Positions 7,895 to 17,286 of a stretch of 64,000 bases of DNA are shown here, one piece after another. Each line of letters begins with the position of its first letter. Positions within the stretch are counted from its first letter, which is position 1. This DNA is from Undibacter mobilis (GTDB taxonomy: Bacteria > Pseudomonadota > Alphaproteobacteria > Rhizobiales > Xanthobacteraceae). Both the position numbers and the translations under genes were made by a program. The notes under the pieces were generated by a model. It did not search any database, had not been told where the DNA came from, and worked only from the letters and a program-made list of their open reading frames with translations. Where the stretch lies: contig NZ_QRGO01000001.1 in the NCBI RefSeq assembly GCF_003367195.1, positions 62,001 through 126,000 of the forward strand. Reading direction: 5' to 3'.

Positions 7895-9724
7895 CTAGCT
7901 GGAGAATTCTTCGAGGAAAAGCTTGGTGTTTAGGAAGTTAAACAGGAACTTGCTTTCGCTGTTTTGCAGATCGCCCTTGCTCAAGATTTCGGGCATGCGG
8001 TCGCGGCGGATCACATCGAAGACCGGGCTGTCTGCGAGGAGCTCATCTCGAACAGCGGGGTCCTGGGTGTCGAGCAGAGAAAGTATCGGCGTGTTGAAGC
8101 CGATCTTGCGTCTTTGATCGAGCACTAGATCGGGCACGATGCCACGCATAGAGTCGCGCAGCACTGCTTTGTTGAACCCATTCTGTATCAAGTGACGATT
8201 CGGAATCGAGTAGCAGAATTCGAACAAATTCCGGTCGAGATACGGCGAACGGTTCTCGATCGAAAAATACATCGCATTCAGATCGTCCTCGTGCAGAATG
8301 ACGCGAACGCCTTCGAAGAATATCTCGTTCATCATGCGGTTGCGCAGCAACGAGTCAGTATAGTGAACTTCCGCGAATTCTTCGGCAATGGGATTAGTGA
8401 GGAAATCGGCCCAGACGTGGTTGTTAAGATAGATGTGATCGCGGAATCCCCAGTTTCCAACAAAAAGGTCGGGGTTCGATAGCAATGGATTGCGGACTTC
8501 GAGTTTGACATGCTTGGTCCAGGCAGCTACGGCCGCGTCATAGCCAGGCTCGCCCTTCATCTCGGCCAAATACATCAGGTGATGGTCATAGTAGCCCGAA
8601 ACCAGTTCGTCGGCGCCGGTGCCGCTAAATGACACCTTGTAGCCGGCCTTGGCCACTTCCTGCATCAGTAGCCACTGCACATAATACGTGATCGTGTAGA
8701 TCGGCGCGTCGTGATATTTCACCAGCTCGCGCATTTCGGCCATGATGTTGCCCGGACGAAGATGCAGTGGCGTATGACGAATTCCTAGCGTGGCAACGGA
8801 AGATGCCACGATGGCACTCTCATCGTAGCGAACGTCGTCGTTCATGATGGTGAAGCCATGGACGTCGTAATTGAAGATCCGTTTGGCGATGCTGATGATC
8901 GCACTAGAATCGACGCCACCGCTCATCATAAAGGCCATAGGCACATCACTGCGCAGGCGCAAGCGGACGGCCTCAATGAGCCGCTCCCGGCAACCGTCGA
9001 CGGCCTGCTTATACGACATGTCGTCACGTGGCTGAAAGCGTGGATGCCAATACGGCCGCTGTTCGGTCTTCCCAGTCGCACCGATGAACAGGTTGTGGGA
9101 GGGCGGCAATTCGGACAGACCTTCGAAGAAGGTCTCGCCGCCCTTGTAAAGCGACTTGTAGCCATTCACCAGGAAGCGTGAAATCTGCGCCTTGTTGATC
9201 GGCAATTTCCGGCCAAGCAAGGCGAAGATAAATTTCGCCTCGGAACCGAAATAGATGCCGTCTTCGCTCTGGTGAATATAGAGTGGCTTTTCGCCGAAGC
9301 GGTCGCGCGACAGGGTGAGGCTACCGCGTACGGTGTCATAAACCGCGAGTGCCCACATGCCTTCGCACTGGTCCAGAATGTCCCAGCCTTCGCGCGCTAT
9401 AGCGGTGATCAGCACTTCCGTATCCGACTGGGTACGAAACTGTGCGCCGCCGAACTGGAGCTTCTGGCGCAGTTCTACATAGTTGTAGAGCTCGCCATTA
9501 TACACGGCGGCAAGATCGTCGACCTCGAAGGGCTGGTTCGCTCTTTCACCTATATCGATGATCGAGAGGCGGGAGTGAAGTAGATACGTCCGACGGCCGG
9601 CGGAATTGGCAAAGGACTTATAGCCGGCATGGTCGGGGCCGCGGCGCCCCATCAGGACGCGACAAGCTTCAAGCCGCTCCGGTGAGAGCGAGGCCGTTCC
9701 AAAATAACCGGCAATTCCGCACAT
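7895..9724 (-). CDS. Asparagine synthase (glutamine-hydrolysing) family protein
   Basis: Two-domain amidotransferase of 609 residues, the usual AsnB length. Seen: MCGIAGYFG at the N-terminus with Cys2 as the glutaminase nucleophile; LYNYVELRQ and SDTEVL of the class II glutaminase domain; and the ATP-pyrophosphatase loop [10 protein letters not shown] near residue 267. Later comes SFSGTGADELVSGY of the synthase domain. AsnB paralogues inside glycan clusters usually amidate a sugar acid or feed ammonia to a partner rather than make free asparagine. It is followed by the sugar amidotransferase in the same direction. Confidence 0.92.
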   Translation of the reverse strand: MCGIAGYFGTASLSPERLEACRVLMGRRGPDHAGYKSFANSAGRRTYLLHSRLSIIDIGERANQPFEVDDLAAVYNGELYNYVELRQKLQFGGAQFRTQSDTEVLITAIAREGWDILDQCEGMWALAVYDTVRGSLTLSRDRFGEKPLYIHQSEDGIYFGSEAKFIFALLGRKLPINKAQISRFLVNGYKSLYKGGETFFEGLSELPPSHNLFIGATGKTEQRPYWHPRFQPRDDMSYKQAVDGCRERLIEAVRLRLRSDVPMAFMMSGGVDSSAIISIAKRIFNYDVHGFTIMNDDVRYDESAIVASSVATLGIRHTPLHLRPGNIMAEMRELVKYHDAPIYTITYYVQWLLMQEVAKAGYKVSFSGTGADELVSGYYDHHLMYLAEMKGEPGYDAAVAAWTKHVKLEVRNPLLSNPDLFVGNWGFRDHIYLNNHVWADFLTNPIAEEFAEVHYTDSLLRNRMMNEIFFEGVRVILHEDDLNAMYFSIENRSPYLDRNLFEFCYSIPNRHLIQNGFNKAVLRDSMRGIVPDLVLDQRRKIGFNTPILSLLDTQDPAVRDELLADSPVFDVIRRDRMPEILSKGDLQNSESKFLFNFLNTKLFLEEFSS

Positions 9725-9759
9725 TTTCTGAATTTAGTCGTTTCGTGTTTTGGTCGGCA

Positions 9760-10707
9760 TTACGCCGGTATGGTCCGCAGTATCGCGGGTGGCGGGTTAC
9801 AGAGATGGGCAACCATTGCTTCCAATCCGCGATCAAGGTCGTAGGTCGGTTCCCAATTGAGCAGCTGTTTGGCATGCGCGATGGAAATCTGCCGGCGGGC
9901 GCCTTCGTTGGGATCGGGGTCGCCGCTGAATTTGATGCTGGCGTCGGCATTGCCCACCGCCTTTATGACGGACTGGGCCAGTTGGGCCATCGTGACCGGC
10001 CCCGGGCCGGCGATGTTGCATATACCAGACGCCTCGAACGTAACGGCGCTGAAGCAGGCGCGAGCAATATCACCGACATAGGTAAAGACCTGCTCGCGCT
10101 TGCCGCTGCCCTGCAGTTCGAGCGCTTCGCCGGCGAAAGCGCGTTGCACGAAAGTCGGGATCACAGCCTTGATGTTAAAGGCGGCACCGTAAGGCGCGCT
10201 GATCCGAAGGCCAATAAAGCGCGTCTTCGACGACCGGCCGAACATCTTTGCCGCTTCCTCGCAAGCAAGCTTGGAAAGCATATAGGAATCCGTCGGCGTC
10301 GCGATCATTGATTCTTCGATCTGAATCGTCGCGGAGCCGTACAGATTGGCTGTCGATATATAAACGAATTGGCGGACATCGTTGCACACGGCCATCTGCA
10401 TCAAATTGTAGCTGCCCAGGCTGTTGAGATCGTACAGCTGCCGGGCTCCCGCGCTCGTTCGCAGCAAGCCGCCTGATGGCAGTAAAGCGGCACAATGCAC
10501 CACGGCGGTTACTTTCCGCATCGCCGCTTCAAGGGCAGTATTTTCCGCCACGGCGGAAAGATCGAAAGGAATGACCTCGACAGCATCGTCGCAGGTCTCC
10601 ACACGCCCGCTGCAAGCAACGATGGCGCGCCAGCCCCGCATCCGGAAATAGCGCAGTACCTCGCTTCCGACCATCCCTCTTCCACCGGTAAGAAGAAGCG
10701 TGTTCAT
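9760..10707 (-). CDS. NAD(P)-dependent epimerase/reductase
   Basis: SDR enzyme of 315 residues. Seen: LLTGGRGMVGSEV at residues 5-17 as the nucleotide-binding loop, FVYISTANLYG near residue 112 and a YMLSK active-site motif near residue 143. The C-terminal part has the pattern of nucleotide-sugar epimerases (QVFTYVGDIARAC). Its ATG overlaps the stop of the DegT aminotransferase as ATGA. Together the pair could make an amino sugar through a keto intermediate. The substrate is unknown. Confidence 0.83.
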   Translation of the reverse strand: MNTLLLTGGRGMVGSEVLRYFRMRGWRAIVACSGRVETCDDAVEVIPFDLSAVAENTALEAAMRKVTAVVHCAALLPSGGLLRTSAGARQLYDLNSLGSYNLMQMAVCNDVRQFVYISTANLYGSATIQIEESMIATPTDSYMLSKLACEEAAKMFGRSSKTRFIGLRISAPYGAAFNIKAVIPTFVQRAFAGEALELQGSGKREQVFTYVGDIARACFSAVTFEASGICNIAGPGPVTMAQLAQSVIKAVGNADASIKFSGDPDPNEGARRQISIAHAKQLLNWEPTYDLDRGLEAMVAHLCNPPPAILRTIPA

Positions 10708-11843
10708 GCGTGGCGCGCCAGACCGGCCACGCAGTCGTACAGCGTGTGGGCAATGTCAGTCGCGCCCTGTTCGTCGATATAGGAATGCGTTGGCAGATTG
10801 ATGAGGCGCCCTACCACGCTTTCGGCCACAGGCAGCGACACGGCATTCTCGGCCTGGTGGGCATATAAGGGTTGCTGATGGCAAAGCGGCTCATACATCC
10901 ACGTCACGCGCGCATTGATCTGGTCGAGCAGCACCCGCTGGACCGTTTGGCGGTCTATGCCTTTGTCCAGAAGAATCGCGTAGCGCCAGTAGCTGTGCTC
11001 GTCATGTGGCACGGGATCCACCAAGTACATGTAAGGCGCATTGTGCAGAATATTGCGGTAGACAGCGGCGATGCGGCGTCGGTGCGCCACGATCTCTGCA
11101 AGTCGCCGCTGCTGAACCACACCGATGGCGGCCGGTATTTCAGCTAGGCGGAAATTGTTGCCGGCATAGTCGAAAACGCTTCCGCCGGTTTGTCGGCCAT
11201 GATCGCGGATGCGGCGCACCTGCTCGGCCAAACGGTCATCGCTGGTGGTAATTACGCCGCCTTCGCCAGTTGTGAGCACTTTCGTCGCGTAGTAGCTGAA
11301 ACAGCCGATCTGGCCCAGGCTGCCGGCGGGACGGCCGCAGAAGCTGGCGCCATGTGCATGCGCTGCATCCTCGATCAGCACCAGGCCTTCCTTGCGGCAA
11401 TAGTCCTGGATGGCCGCAATCTCGGACGACATCAGGCCAAACATATGCACGATGATGACAGCGGCGGTATTCGGTGTCTTCACCGCGGCAATGGTGCTTT
11501 CACTAATGGCAAGATCGTTCAGCCGCAGATCAGCGAAGATGGGGCGGCCGCCGGCGCGAACCACTGAATTCGCCGTGGCGACGAAGGTCTCTGTTGGGAC
11601 GATGACGTCCTTGCCCTTCACATTCACCGCTTCCAAGGCGATCTCTAGCGCAGTACCTCCGGAATTCACGCCTAGGGCATAGCGTGTGCCGGCCATTTCG
11701 GCAGCTGCGGCCTCAAATCGCTTCAGGTACGGACCCTGGGTCATGCTGCCGCTAACGAGGATATCCTCGACCGCGGCCATGATTTCAGCGCGATCCTCAT
11801 CCGGGAAATACGGTTGCGCTCCCGAGTAGCTGCGCGTTGCCAT
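10704..11843 (-). CDS. DegT/DnrJ/EryC1 sugar aminotransferase
   Basis: PLP-dependent aminotransferase of 379 residues. ATG at 11843 is preferred because it overlaps the WbqC stop as TGATG; the frame stays open 60 bases further upstream. Seen: SGGTALEIAL near residue 61 (cofactor phosphate binding), LIEDAAHAHGA near 156 and YYATKVLTTGEGG with the PLP lysine at about residue 188. Family members transaminate keto sugars of nucleotide-linked hexoses. It is one of two DegT enzymes in the cluster, so at least two amino groups are likely in the final glycan, or one enzyme may serve a separate sugar. Confidence 0.9.
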   Translation of the reverse strand: MATRSYSGAQPYFPDEDRAEIMAAVEDILVSGSMTQGPYLKRFEAAAAEMAGTRYALGVNSGGTALEIALEAVNVKGKDVIVPTETFVATANSVVRAGGRPIFADLRLNDLAISESTIAAVKTPNTAAVIIVHMFGLMSSEIAAIQDYCRKEGLVLIEDAAHAHGASFCGRPAGSLGQIGCFSYYATKVLTTGEGGVITTSDDRLAEQVRRIRDHGRQTGGSVFDYAGNNFRLAEIPAAIGVVQQRRLAEIVAHRRRIAAVYRNILHNAPYMYLVDPVPHDEHSYWRYAILLDKGIDRQTVQRVLLDQINARVTWMYEPLCHQQPLYAHQAENAVSLPVAESVVGRLINLPTHSYIDEQGATDIAHTLYDCVAGLARHA

Positions 11844-12562
11844 CAGGATGCCCCTTGGGTCATGGCACATGTCGCAGAAAATGGCGGGCGTCCGGGGCCG
11901 CAATTCAGCAGGTAATCTAGAGCGCTGAGCATCGGCTCGAAAGCGCCATGCAGTTGGGGATAGGTAAATTTTGAATATGACAGAAAGGTCAGACGGATGC
12001 CTTCCTGCTCAAACTCACTCGGGGGGTGATAGGCTTCCGTACCAGGCTTCACGATGAAATGCGTGCCATCGAGCATGCGACAAATCTTGATCAGTTTGCC
12101 GTTGCGACTTCCCTCGGCTGCGAGATCGCTGGACAGATGGAAAGGCGTGCTTATGCAGAACGCCTCGCGCATTATGTGAATCAGCGGCAGGACGATCTCC
12201 ATGAGCCGTTCGCAGGGGCGCGAATACAGATCAGCAAGCTGGTCGCGATACTGCGGCCAGAAAGCGGCGCGACTATATGCCTGTTCGATGGCGCGCCAGT
12301 GCTTCACGCGCCACCTGACGGCATTGTTCACCTGGATGTCGCAAATTAAGGTCTTCGAGTTTCCGCTGTAAAGTACGGGGACAGTCAACAGTTGCCTGCC
12401 TTGGGCCGTCTTGACCGAGTTGCGATTAAAGAAGTTGTTCTTCGAATATTCCACGTCGTCCAGCAGCACGAAGGCATCCGAAGCGGCCATCCGCTCAAAG
12501 AATGGCATCCAGGGCAGATAGGTCGGTTGCACGGCGCCGATGATGCGCGGGGCGGATTTCAC
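11843..12562 (-). CDS. WbqC family protein
   Basis: Member of the WbqC-like family, 239 residues, often found in O-antigen and capsule clusters. Seen: an early QPTYLPW motif at residues 12-18, FVLLDDVEYSKNNFFNRN with conserved acidic and asparagine residues, and a C-terminal FLSYSKFTYPQLHG. The biochemical role of the family is not firmly known to me; an acyl or amino-acid transfer role has been suggested by context. It overlaps the upstream methyltransferase by four bases and the downstream aminotransferase by one, which places it firmly in the operon. Confidence 0.85.
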   Translation of the reverse strand: MKSAPRIIGAVQPTYLPWMPFFERMAASDAFVLLDDVEYSKNNFFNRNSVKTAQGRQLLTVPVLYSGNSKTLICDIQVNNAVRWRVKHWRAIEQAYSRAAFWPQYRDQLADLYSRPCERLMEIVLPLIHIMREAFCISTPFHLSSDLAAEGSRNGKLIKICRMLDGTHFIVKPGTEAYHPPSEFEQEGIRLTFLSYSKFTYPQLHGAFEPMLSALDYLLNCGPGRPPFSATCAMTQGAS

Positions 12563-13461
12563 CGGCTGGCCTCTTTCGCGCCGAGAATCATCGTGAAAGC
12601 GCGGCCGACGCCGCAGCCAGCATAGGCGCGGCTCAAGGTCAGATAGGCATCCATACCGCTTTCCGCACAGATCAGGCTCATAATCATGCGCGCTTTATGA
12701 GCATCGGGTCCTGCGCAACGCTGACGCACGTAGTTTGACCCGGGATGGAACAGATAGGCCTCGATTGGAAAATCGGCGAAAGTATCAAGCACCGCGAGGC
12801 CGCGGCTGGCGGCGAGCGCAGCAGCGGCGGCGATGGTGAAGTAGTGCAGATGCTGCGGAGGGCTGAACCAGTATTCGGTTTCTATTGCGCCGGTGTCCAT
12901 CGCCACCTGCTGGACTCTGCTGTAGTCATTCGGAAGAGTGATGAGGAGGCGCCCGCTGGGTGTGAGCAGCTGACGAAGCCTATCGAGCAGGCCACGAGGG
13001 TCAATGACGTGTTCAAGCACATTCTGCAGCACGCAGGCATCGAAACGACGCCCGGATTCCATCATATTATCTAGCAGCGCGAAGGCATCGCCGATTTCAA
13101 TCGTCTTGCGCAATTCAGGGTGGAAGCGTTCGATCGCATGGGCGCTGAAATCGATACCGCTGACATCCAGGTTTTGCCGTGCGGCCTCGGCCAGCAGGAA
13201 GCCCTCGCCGCAGCCAACGTCAAGCAGCGTGCCCGCCCTTTCGCCCGATTGGTCGATCGCGTGCAACATCAGGCGCGCCTGCATACGCTTGTAGTCGAGT
13301 TCGAGGTCGGAATAGGCTTGCTGGTAAGAGGCAGATGCGGATTGCTGGTAATACTGCTGAGCATAAAAAGCCTGCAGCTCAGGAAGGCTTGGCAGAGGAA
13401 AAACGGATACAAATCCCTCCTCCTGCCGAACCTTAGTCCATGATGCCGTGATGCTGGTCAT
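12559..13461 (-). CDS. Class I SAM-dependent methyltransferase
   Basis: Methyltransferase of 300 residues. Seen: LLDVGCGEGFLLAEA (motif I) near residue 98, GIDFSAHAIERF after it, and VLQNVLEHVIDPRG with LLITLPN as the later motifs of the Methyltransf_23 group. An N-terminal segment of about 90 residues is rich in Tyr and Gln around residues 33-50 (QYYQQSASASYQQAY), which may be a flexible linker. It probably methylates a sugar in this glycan. It lies between the oxidoreductase (4 bp away) and wbqC (overlap). Confidence 0.83.
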   Translation of the reverse strand: MTSITASWTKVRQEEGFVSVFPLPSLPELQAFYAQQYYQQSASASYQQAYSDLELDYKRMQARLMLHAIDQSGERAGTLLDVGCGEGFLLAEAARQNLDVSGIDFSAHAIERFHPELRKTIEIGDAFALLDNMMESGRRFDACVLQNVLEHVIDPRGLLDRLRQLLTPSGRLLITLPNDYSRVQQVAMDTGAIETEYWFSPPQHLHYFTIAAAAALAASRGLAVLDTFADFPIEAYLFHPGSNYVRQRCAGPDAHKARMIMSLICAESGMDAYLTLSRAYAGCGVGRAFTMILGAKEASR

Positions 13462-13465
13462 GCGG

Positions 13466-14473
13466 TCAGATCAGCTTTCGCGGCTTGACGAACTGGCCAC
13501 TGGCGCGCGACTCCTGCGCGGCGAGGCAGATTTCCATCACCTGGAAGACTTCAGCAACGGTAACCTTCATTGGCGCGCCGGTGCGAATCGCCTGGACGAA
13601 ATCGGGAAGTAGGTCACCCTTTTCCACGGCAGGATATGGGGCGGTCATTGGCTGCCGGCCGGCGGGATCCTCGCCAGTATACCAATCGGCGTCGCCCAAG
13701 GCATTTACGAAGCTTGCTTTCGTTCCAAACACGCGCAAGGCATGGAATTTCGGATGCTGCGGCACCAACGTCACCAAGACCTTAGCCAGGCTGCCGTCGG
13801 CGAACCGCATCAAGATGACGTCGGTATCGTCGAATCGATAACCCGTTGGCGCCGTGGTTTTCTGGCTGCCCATGGCGCAGACCTCGACGACCTCACTCTT
13901 ATTCAGCCAGGTAATCAGGTCGATCAAGTGAATCCCGCCACCGAAGATGGGCGAATAGAAAGAGATATTGGCGCGCCAGCCATTGACGATCTTGTACTCA
14001 ATCTGATGTATGTAATCGCCCTCAAGATAGAAGAGTTCACCCATTTCGCCTGCATCGATACGTTGCTTCAAGACTCGGAAGCGCGGGCTGCTGCGCAGGA
14101 TCAGGTTCGAGGTGATCAGTCGGTTGCTGTCTTTATAAGCCGCGAAAATGGCATCAGCCTGATCCTTGGTAATGGCCAGCGGCTTTTCAACCATTACATG
14201 CTGTCCGTGACGCAGCGCCGAGACGGTCTGCTCGGCGTGATCATCATCGAACGTGCAGATCGAAACGACATCAATAGATGTATCTTCGGTGATGCGGCGG
14301 TAGTCGGTGTATCGGGTGGCAACGCTATTTCGGTCAGCAACGACTTTCAGCTTCTCTTCATCGACATCGCAGATCGCAACCACTTCGCAGCCCGGAATCT
14401 TAGCGTAGGAAAGAACATGCTGCTCACCGACGCCAAGGCCGATAACGGCAGCCCTAATTCGCTGATGTGACAT
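13466..14473 (-). CDS. Gfo/Idh/MocA family oxidoreductase
   Basis: NAD(P)-dependent sugar oxidoreductase of 335 residues. Seen: VIGLGVGEQH at residues 10-19 as the Rossmann loop, the family motif EKPLAITK near residue 95, and a C-terminal beta domain with GGGIHLIDL. Members oxidise or reduce ring hydroxyls of nucleotide sugars, for example the 3-keto step used before a DegT transaminase. Its position 17 bp after the NeuB-like gene and the presence of two DegT enzymes fit such a coupled oxidation/transamination. The exact substrate is not known. Confidence 0.87.
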   Translation of the reverse strand: MSHQRIRAAVIGLGVGEQHVLSYAKIPGCEVVAICDVDEEKLKVVADRNSVATRYTDYRRITEDTSIDVVSICTFDDDHAEQTVSALRHGQHVMVEKPLAITKDQADAIFAAYKDSNRLITSNLILRSSPRFRVLKQRIDAGEMGELFYLEGDYIHQIEYKIVNGWRANISFYSPIFGGGIHLIDLITWLNKSEVVEVCAMGSQKTTAPTGYRFDDTDVILMRFADGSLAKVLVTLVPQHPKFHALRVFGTKASFVNALGDADWYTGEDPAGRQPMTAPYPAVEKGDLLPDFVQAIRTGAPMKVTVAEVFQVMEICLAAQESRASGQFVKPRKLI

Positions 14474-14489
14474 ACGCGATCTATGTGGG

Positions 14490-15512
14490 TCAATTACCGG
14501 CCGGCGCCACGCCGGCGGCGGGAATCAATTCGCCTTGGTGCAGCGAGACTATCAACTGGCGCCCGACCAAGCCGTCAACGTCGGACCAATTGAATTCGGT
14601 GGCTGGTCTCGCATAGGCCATATCGCCGGCGGCGAGAACAGTGCCCGCGGGAAGGTCCCGGGCGGCGACCACACCCTTTCGCATTAACGGGCGCAACGCG
14701 ACCTCGCTGGGCAGGACCGGGCGTCCATATTGCCCGCATGCGGCGCGCACTGCACGGATGCCGGTGATCAGCTTCCGCATTTCTTCCGGCTCGAAGGACA
14801 GCGAGTGATCGTGGAACGTGCGACCGGCGCGTCGGTCGGTGAAATGGACCTCGATGACCTGCGCACCTAGTGCGGTGGCGGCGATCACAGCCTCAGGCTC
14901 GACGGCATGGTTGGAATAGCCGGTCGGCAAGCCGTAGCGCTCTTTGAGGAACGGAATGCTGAGCAGGTTCAAGTCGTGCATGGGAGCGGGATAGGAGGCC
15001 ACGCAATGCAGCAGCACCAGCCGGTCGGACAGATTCTGCTGCCCAGAGGCGTCGCGGCACCAGGACAGGGCAGTGTCGATTTCGTCCAGGGTACTGTTTC
15101 CGGTCGACAGGATCACCGCTTTGCCGGTCCTCATCGCGGCTTCCAGGACGGGACGAAAATTTAAATCGCCGCTGGCGATCTTTACCGCGGGGCCAAGGGT
15201 GGCGACGAAGTCCACGACGTCTTCGGTCACTGCGGTGGAAAACAGGCTCACGCCGAGTTCGGCCGCTTCGTCCCGAAGGCGCAGATGGTCCTGACGCGAC
15301 AGTGCAAAGCGGGTCACGCGCTCGAAGCGCTGCTGATTCGAAGTCGTGACGAAGCGGGACGGAGTGTAGGTCTGCAGCTTAACGGCGTCGGCGCCGGCTT
15401 CCGCCGCGAGGCGCAACAGAGTTGAGGCGGATTCGACGCTGCCTTCGTGATTAACACCGATCTCAGCAATCACGGCCACATCGTTATCGAGATATCTCCC
15501 AAATAGATTCAT
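14490..15512 (-). CDS. neuB: N-acetylneuraminate/nonulosonate synthase-like protein with SAF domain
   Basis: NeuB-family synthase of 340 residues. ATG at 15512 gives the canonical start MNLFGRYL; the longer frame to 15602 would overlap the cytidylyltransferase. Seen: VIAEIGVNHEGS at residues 13-24, KIASGDLN near residue 111, LHCVASYPAP and GYSNHA further on, EVHFTDRR, and a C-terminal SAF (antifreeze-like) region with RKGVVAARDLPAGTVL. NeuB enzymes condense phosphoenolpyruvate with an amino-hexose to make sialic, legionaminic or pseudaminic acid. Paralogues using other sugars occur in O-antigen clusters, so the exact acid is open. Confidence 0.88.
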   Translation of the reverse strand: MNLFGRYLDNDVAVIAEIGVNHEGSVESASTLLRLAAEAGADAVKLQTYTPSRFVTTSNQQRFERVTRFALSRQDHLRLRDEAAELGVSLFSTAVTEDVVDFVATLGPAVKIASGDLNFRPVLEAAMRTGKAVILSTGNSTLDEIDTALSWCRDASGQQNLSDRLVLLHCVASYPAPMHDLNLLSIPFLKERYGLPTGYSNHAVEPEAVIAATALGAQVIEVHFTDRRAGRTFHDHSLSFEPEEMRKLITGIRAVRAACGQYGRPVLPSEVALRPLMRKGVVAARDLPAGTVLAAGDMAYARPATEFNWSDVDGLVGRQLIVSLHQGELIPAAGVAPAGN

Positions 15513-15528
15513 GGCTGCGTCCTCCCCG

Positions 15529-16215
15529 TCACCGGTGATTAGCTTGCAGAAGCTGCAACACGTCGTCGAGGCTGTATTCGGTATGCGGCCGCTCCATGGC
15601 ATTCAGAATGGCATGAAATTCCGCCAGATCCTCGGGCGTGTCGACGGAAAGCTGGATGTCACTCGCGTCGCGGCCGTACGAAAAATTCCGGATTCGGAAA
15701 CGGTCCGGGTGATCGTAGAAGAACATCGCCACGTGTTCGCGATAGGCGACGCTATCGGTTTGAGCCGCAACCGCCTGCAGAGCCGAAACGGAAATTACCT
15801 CAACGCCCTGCCCTTTCGGATATGAACGGGGAAAGGCATTGCTGACCAGATCGACCGGTGCGGCTTCATATTCCGCAATGCCGCGGTCGATAAGACGATG
15901 GTCAAGCAGCGGGCTGTCGCCGTTTATGCGGACGAAAGCGCTCGCCTGTATCCGCGTCGCCGCATCGATGAAGCGGCCCATGACATCGTCAAGCGGGCCC
16001 CGTAGGACGCGTATTCCCTCCGCTTCGCCGAATGCCGCCAGAGCGTCATCCTCACGATCCGTCGAGGTGACGAGATTGACGCTGTCGGCATTCTTGCAGT
16101 AGCGCAAGCGTTCGATCAAATATGCGATCAGTGGCTTGCCTCGGGCTACTTGCAGGACCTTGCCCGGCAGCCGTTTGGACGACATGCGGGCCTGTATGAA
16201 AACCGGAAGCGCCAC
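15529..16215 (-). CDS. Cytidylyltransferase, SpsF/NeuA-like
   Basis: Nucleotidyltransferase of 228 residues with an SpsF-type N-terminus. Seen: FIQARMSSKRLPGKVL at residues 6-21, the nucleotide-binding motif, and FVRINGDSPLL with the metal-binding acidic residue near 94-104. SpsF/NeuA-like proteins activate a nonulosonate or related acid as a CMP sugar. The gene is 16 bp upstream of the NeuB-like synthase, so product activation right after synthesis is likely. The sequence is closer to SpsF-like proteins than to classic NeuA, which leaves the accepted sugar uncertain. Confidence 0.82.
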   Translation of the reverse strand: MALPVFIQARMSSKRLPGKVLQVARGKPLIAYLIERLRYCKNADSVNLVTSTDREDDALAAFGEAEGIRVLRGPLDDVMGRFIDAATRIQASAFVRINGDSPLLDHRLIDRGIAEYEAAPVDLVSNAFPRSYPKGQGVEVISVSALQAVAAQTDSVAYREHVAMFFYDHPDRFRIRNFSYGRDASDIQLSVDTPEDLAEFHAILNAMERPHTEYSLDDVLQLLQANHR

Positions 16216-16224
16216 AGTCCGAGT

Positions 16225-17286
16225 TCAGGCCACTTTGAAGAGATCGGGGTGCTTTTTGGCCAGCGTCTTATACCATTTGATGTACTCGACGAAGCCCTTT
16301 TCCAGCGGATAGGCCGGCTCATAACCGATGAGCTTGCGCGCCTTTTCGACCGAAAGCGTACCACGTTCCGGCATCAAGGCGTCTCGCGGATTGTGCCTCA
16401 CTTCGACGCCAGGGAATTCGGCACGCATGATGTCGACCATCTGGTTTAGCGTGCGGGCGCTGCCATAGGTTAGGTTGAATATCTGATTATGGGCGGCCGG
16501 ATGAGCAATGCAAAGTAGCAGACCTTGCACCAAGTCACCAATATAGGTGAAATCCAGCCCGTCGGTGCCGTCGCCATTAATGGTCAGCGGCTGACCACGC
16601 AGGGCGTTCTCGATGAAAGCTTGGCCAACGCGGCGGCTGACGCATCGCTGGCCATACAGAGCAGAAGGGCGCACAATCGTGTACGGAAGGTTGAAGACTT
16701 GATTGTAGGCCATCACGAGCCGCTCGCCGCCGTATTTCAGGGCGCCATAGATGCCCACCGGTTCGCAGCGACGGTCTTCCTGCACGGCGTCGCCGTCGAA
16801 ATTTCCGTAGGCCATAGACGACGAGAAATAGATAAAGCGTGAGACATTCAGCCCCTCTCCGCGGGAGAAATCGAGGGCATTCTCCAATGTGCGGAAGCTG
16901 TGGTCGAAGGTGCTGAACGGATCCTTGTTCGATCGGTTGGCATGCGCGATGGCCGCCAGCTGCACCACCACCCCGGGACGGATATCGCTGAGCGTCCGGG
17001 TCAGCAGATGATAGTCTCGGCAATCCACTACATGTAGCGGCACACGGTTTTCATTCAGCAACCGGATACGTTCGTTGATCAGATGCAGATACAATGTCTT
17101 GTTTGGGTCGCCGACAGTATTGGAGAAGGCGCCGAGGTTGTTGACTTGCAGGCTGTCGATCACATGGACATCGGCCTTGAGCTCGCGCAGGCGAAGGGCC
17201 AAATTGTGCCCAATGAAGCCAGCGCCGCCGATCAAGGCGACCCGTTTGCCAGCGAGGGTGGAAAGATAATCGGTCACGAGCGGCAC
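16225..17286 (-). CDS. NAD-dependent nucleotide-sugar epimerase/dehydratase
   Basis: Extended SDR enzyme of 353 residues. Seen: LIGGAGFIGHNLA at residues 18-30, IYFSSSMAYG near residue 147, and YGALKYGGERL with the Tyr-x3-Lys pair. The C-terminus carries the substrate domain with LDFTYIGDLVQG. It may be the epimerase or 4,6-dehydratase for the activated hexose that feeds the DegT aminotransferase. Its start overlaps the aminotransferase end by 13 bp, so it is translated from the same messenger. Confidence 0.87.
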   Translation of the reverse strand: MPLVTDYLSTLAGKRVALIGGAGFIGHNLALRLRELKADVHVIDSLQVNNLGAFSNTVGDPNKTLYLHLINERIRLLNENRVPLHVVDCRDYHLLTRTLSDIRPGVVVQLAAIAHANRSNKDPFSTFDHSFRTLENALDFSRGEGLNVSRFIYFSSSMAYGNFDGDAVQEDRRCEPVGIYGALKYGGERLVMAYNQVFNLPYTIVRPSALYGQRCVSRRVGQAFIENALRGQPLTINGDGTDGLDFTYIGDLVQGLLLCIAHPAAHNQIFNLTYGSARTLNQMVDIMRAEFPGVEVRHNPRDALMPERGTLSVEKARKLIGYEPAYPLEKGFVEYIKWYKTLAKKHPDLFKVA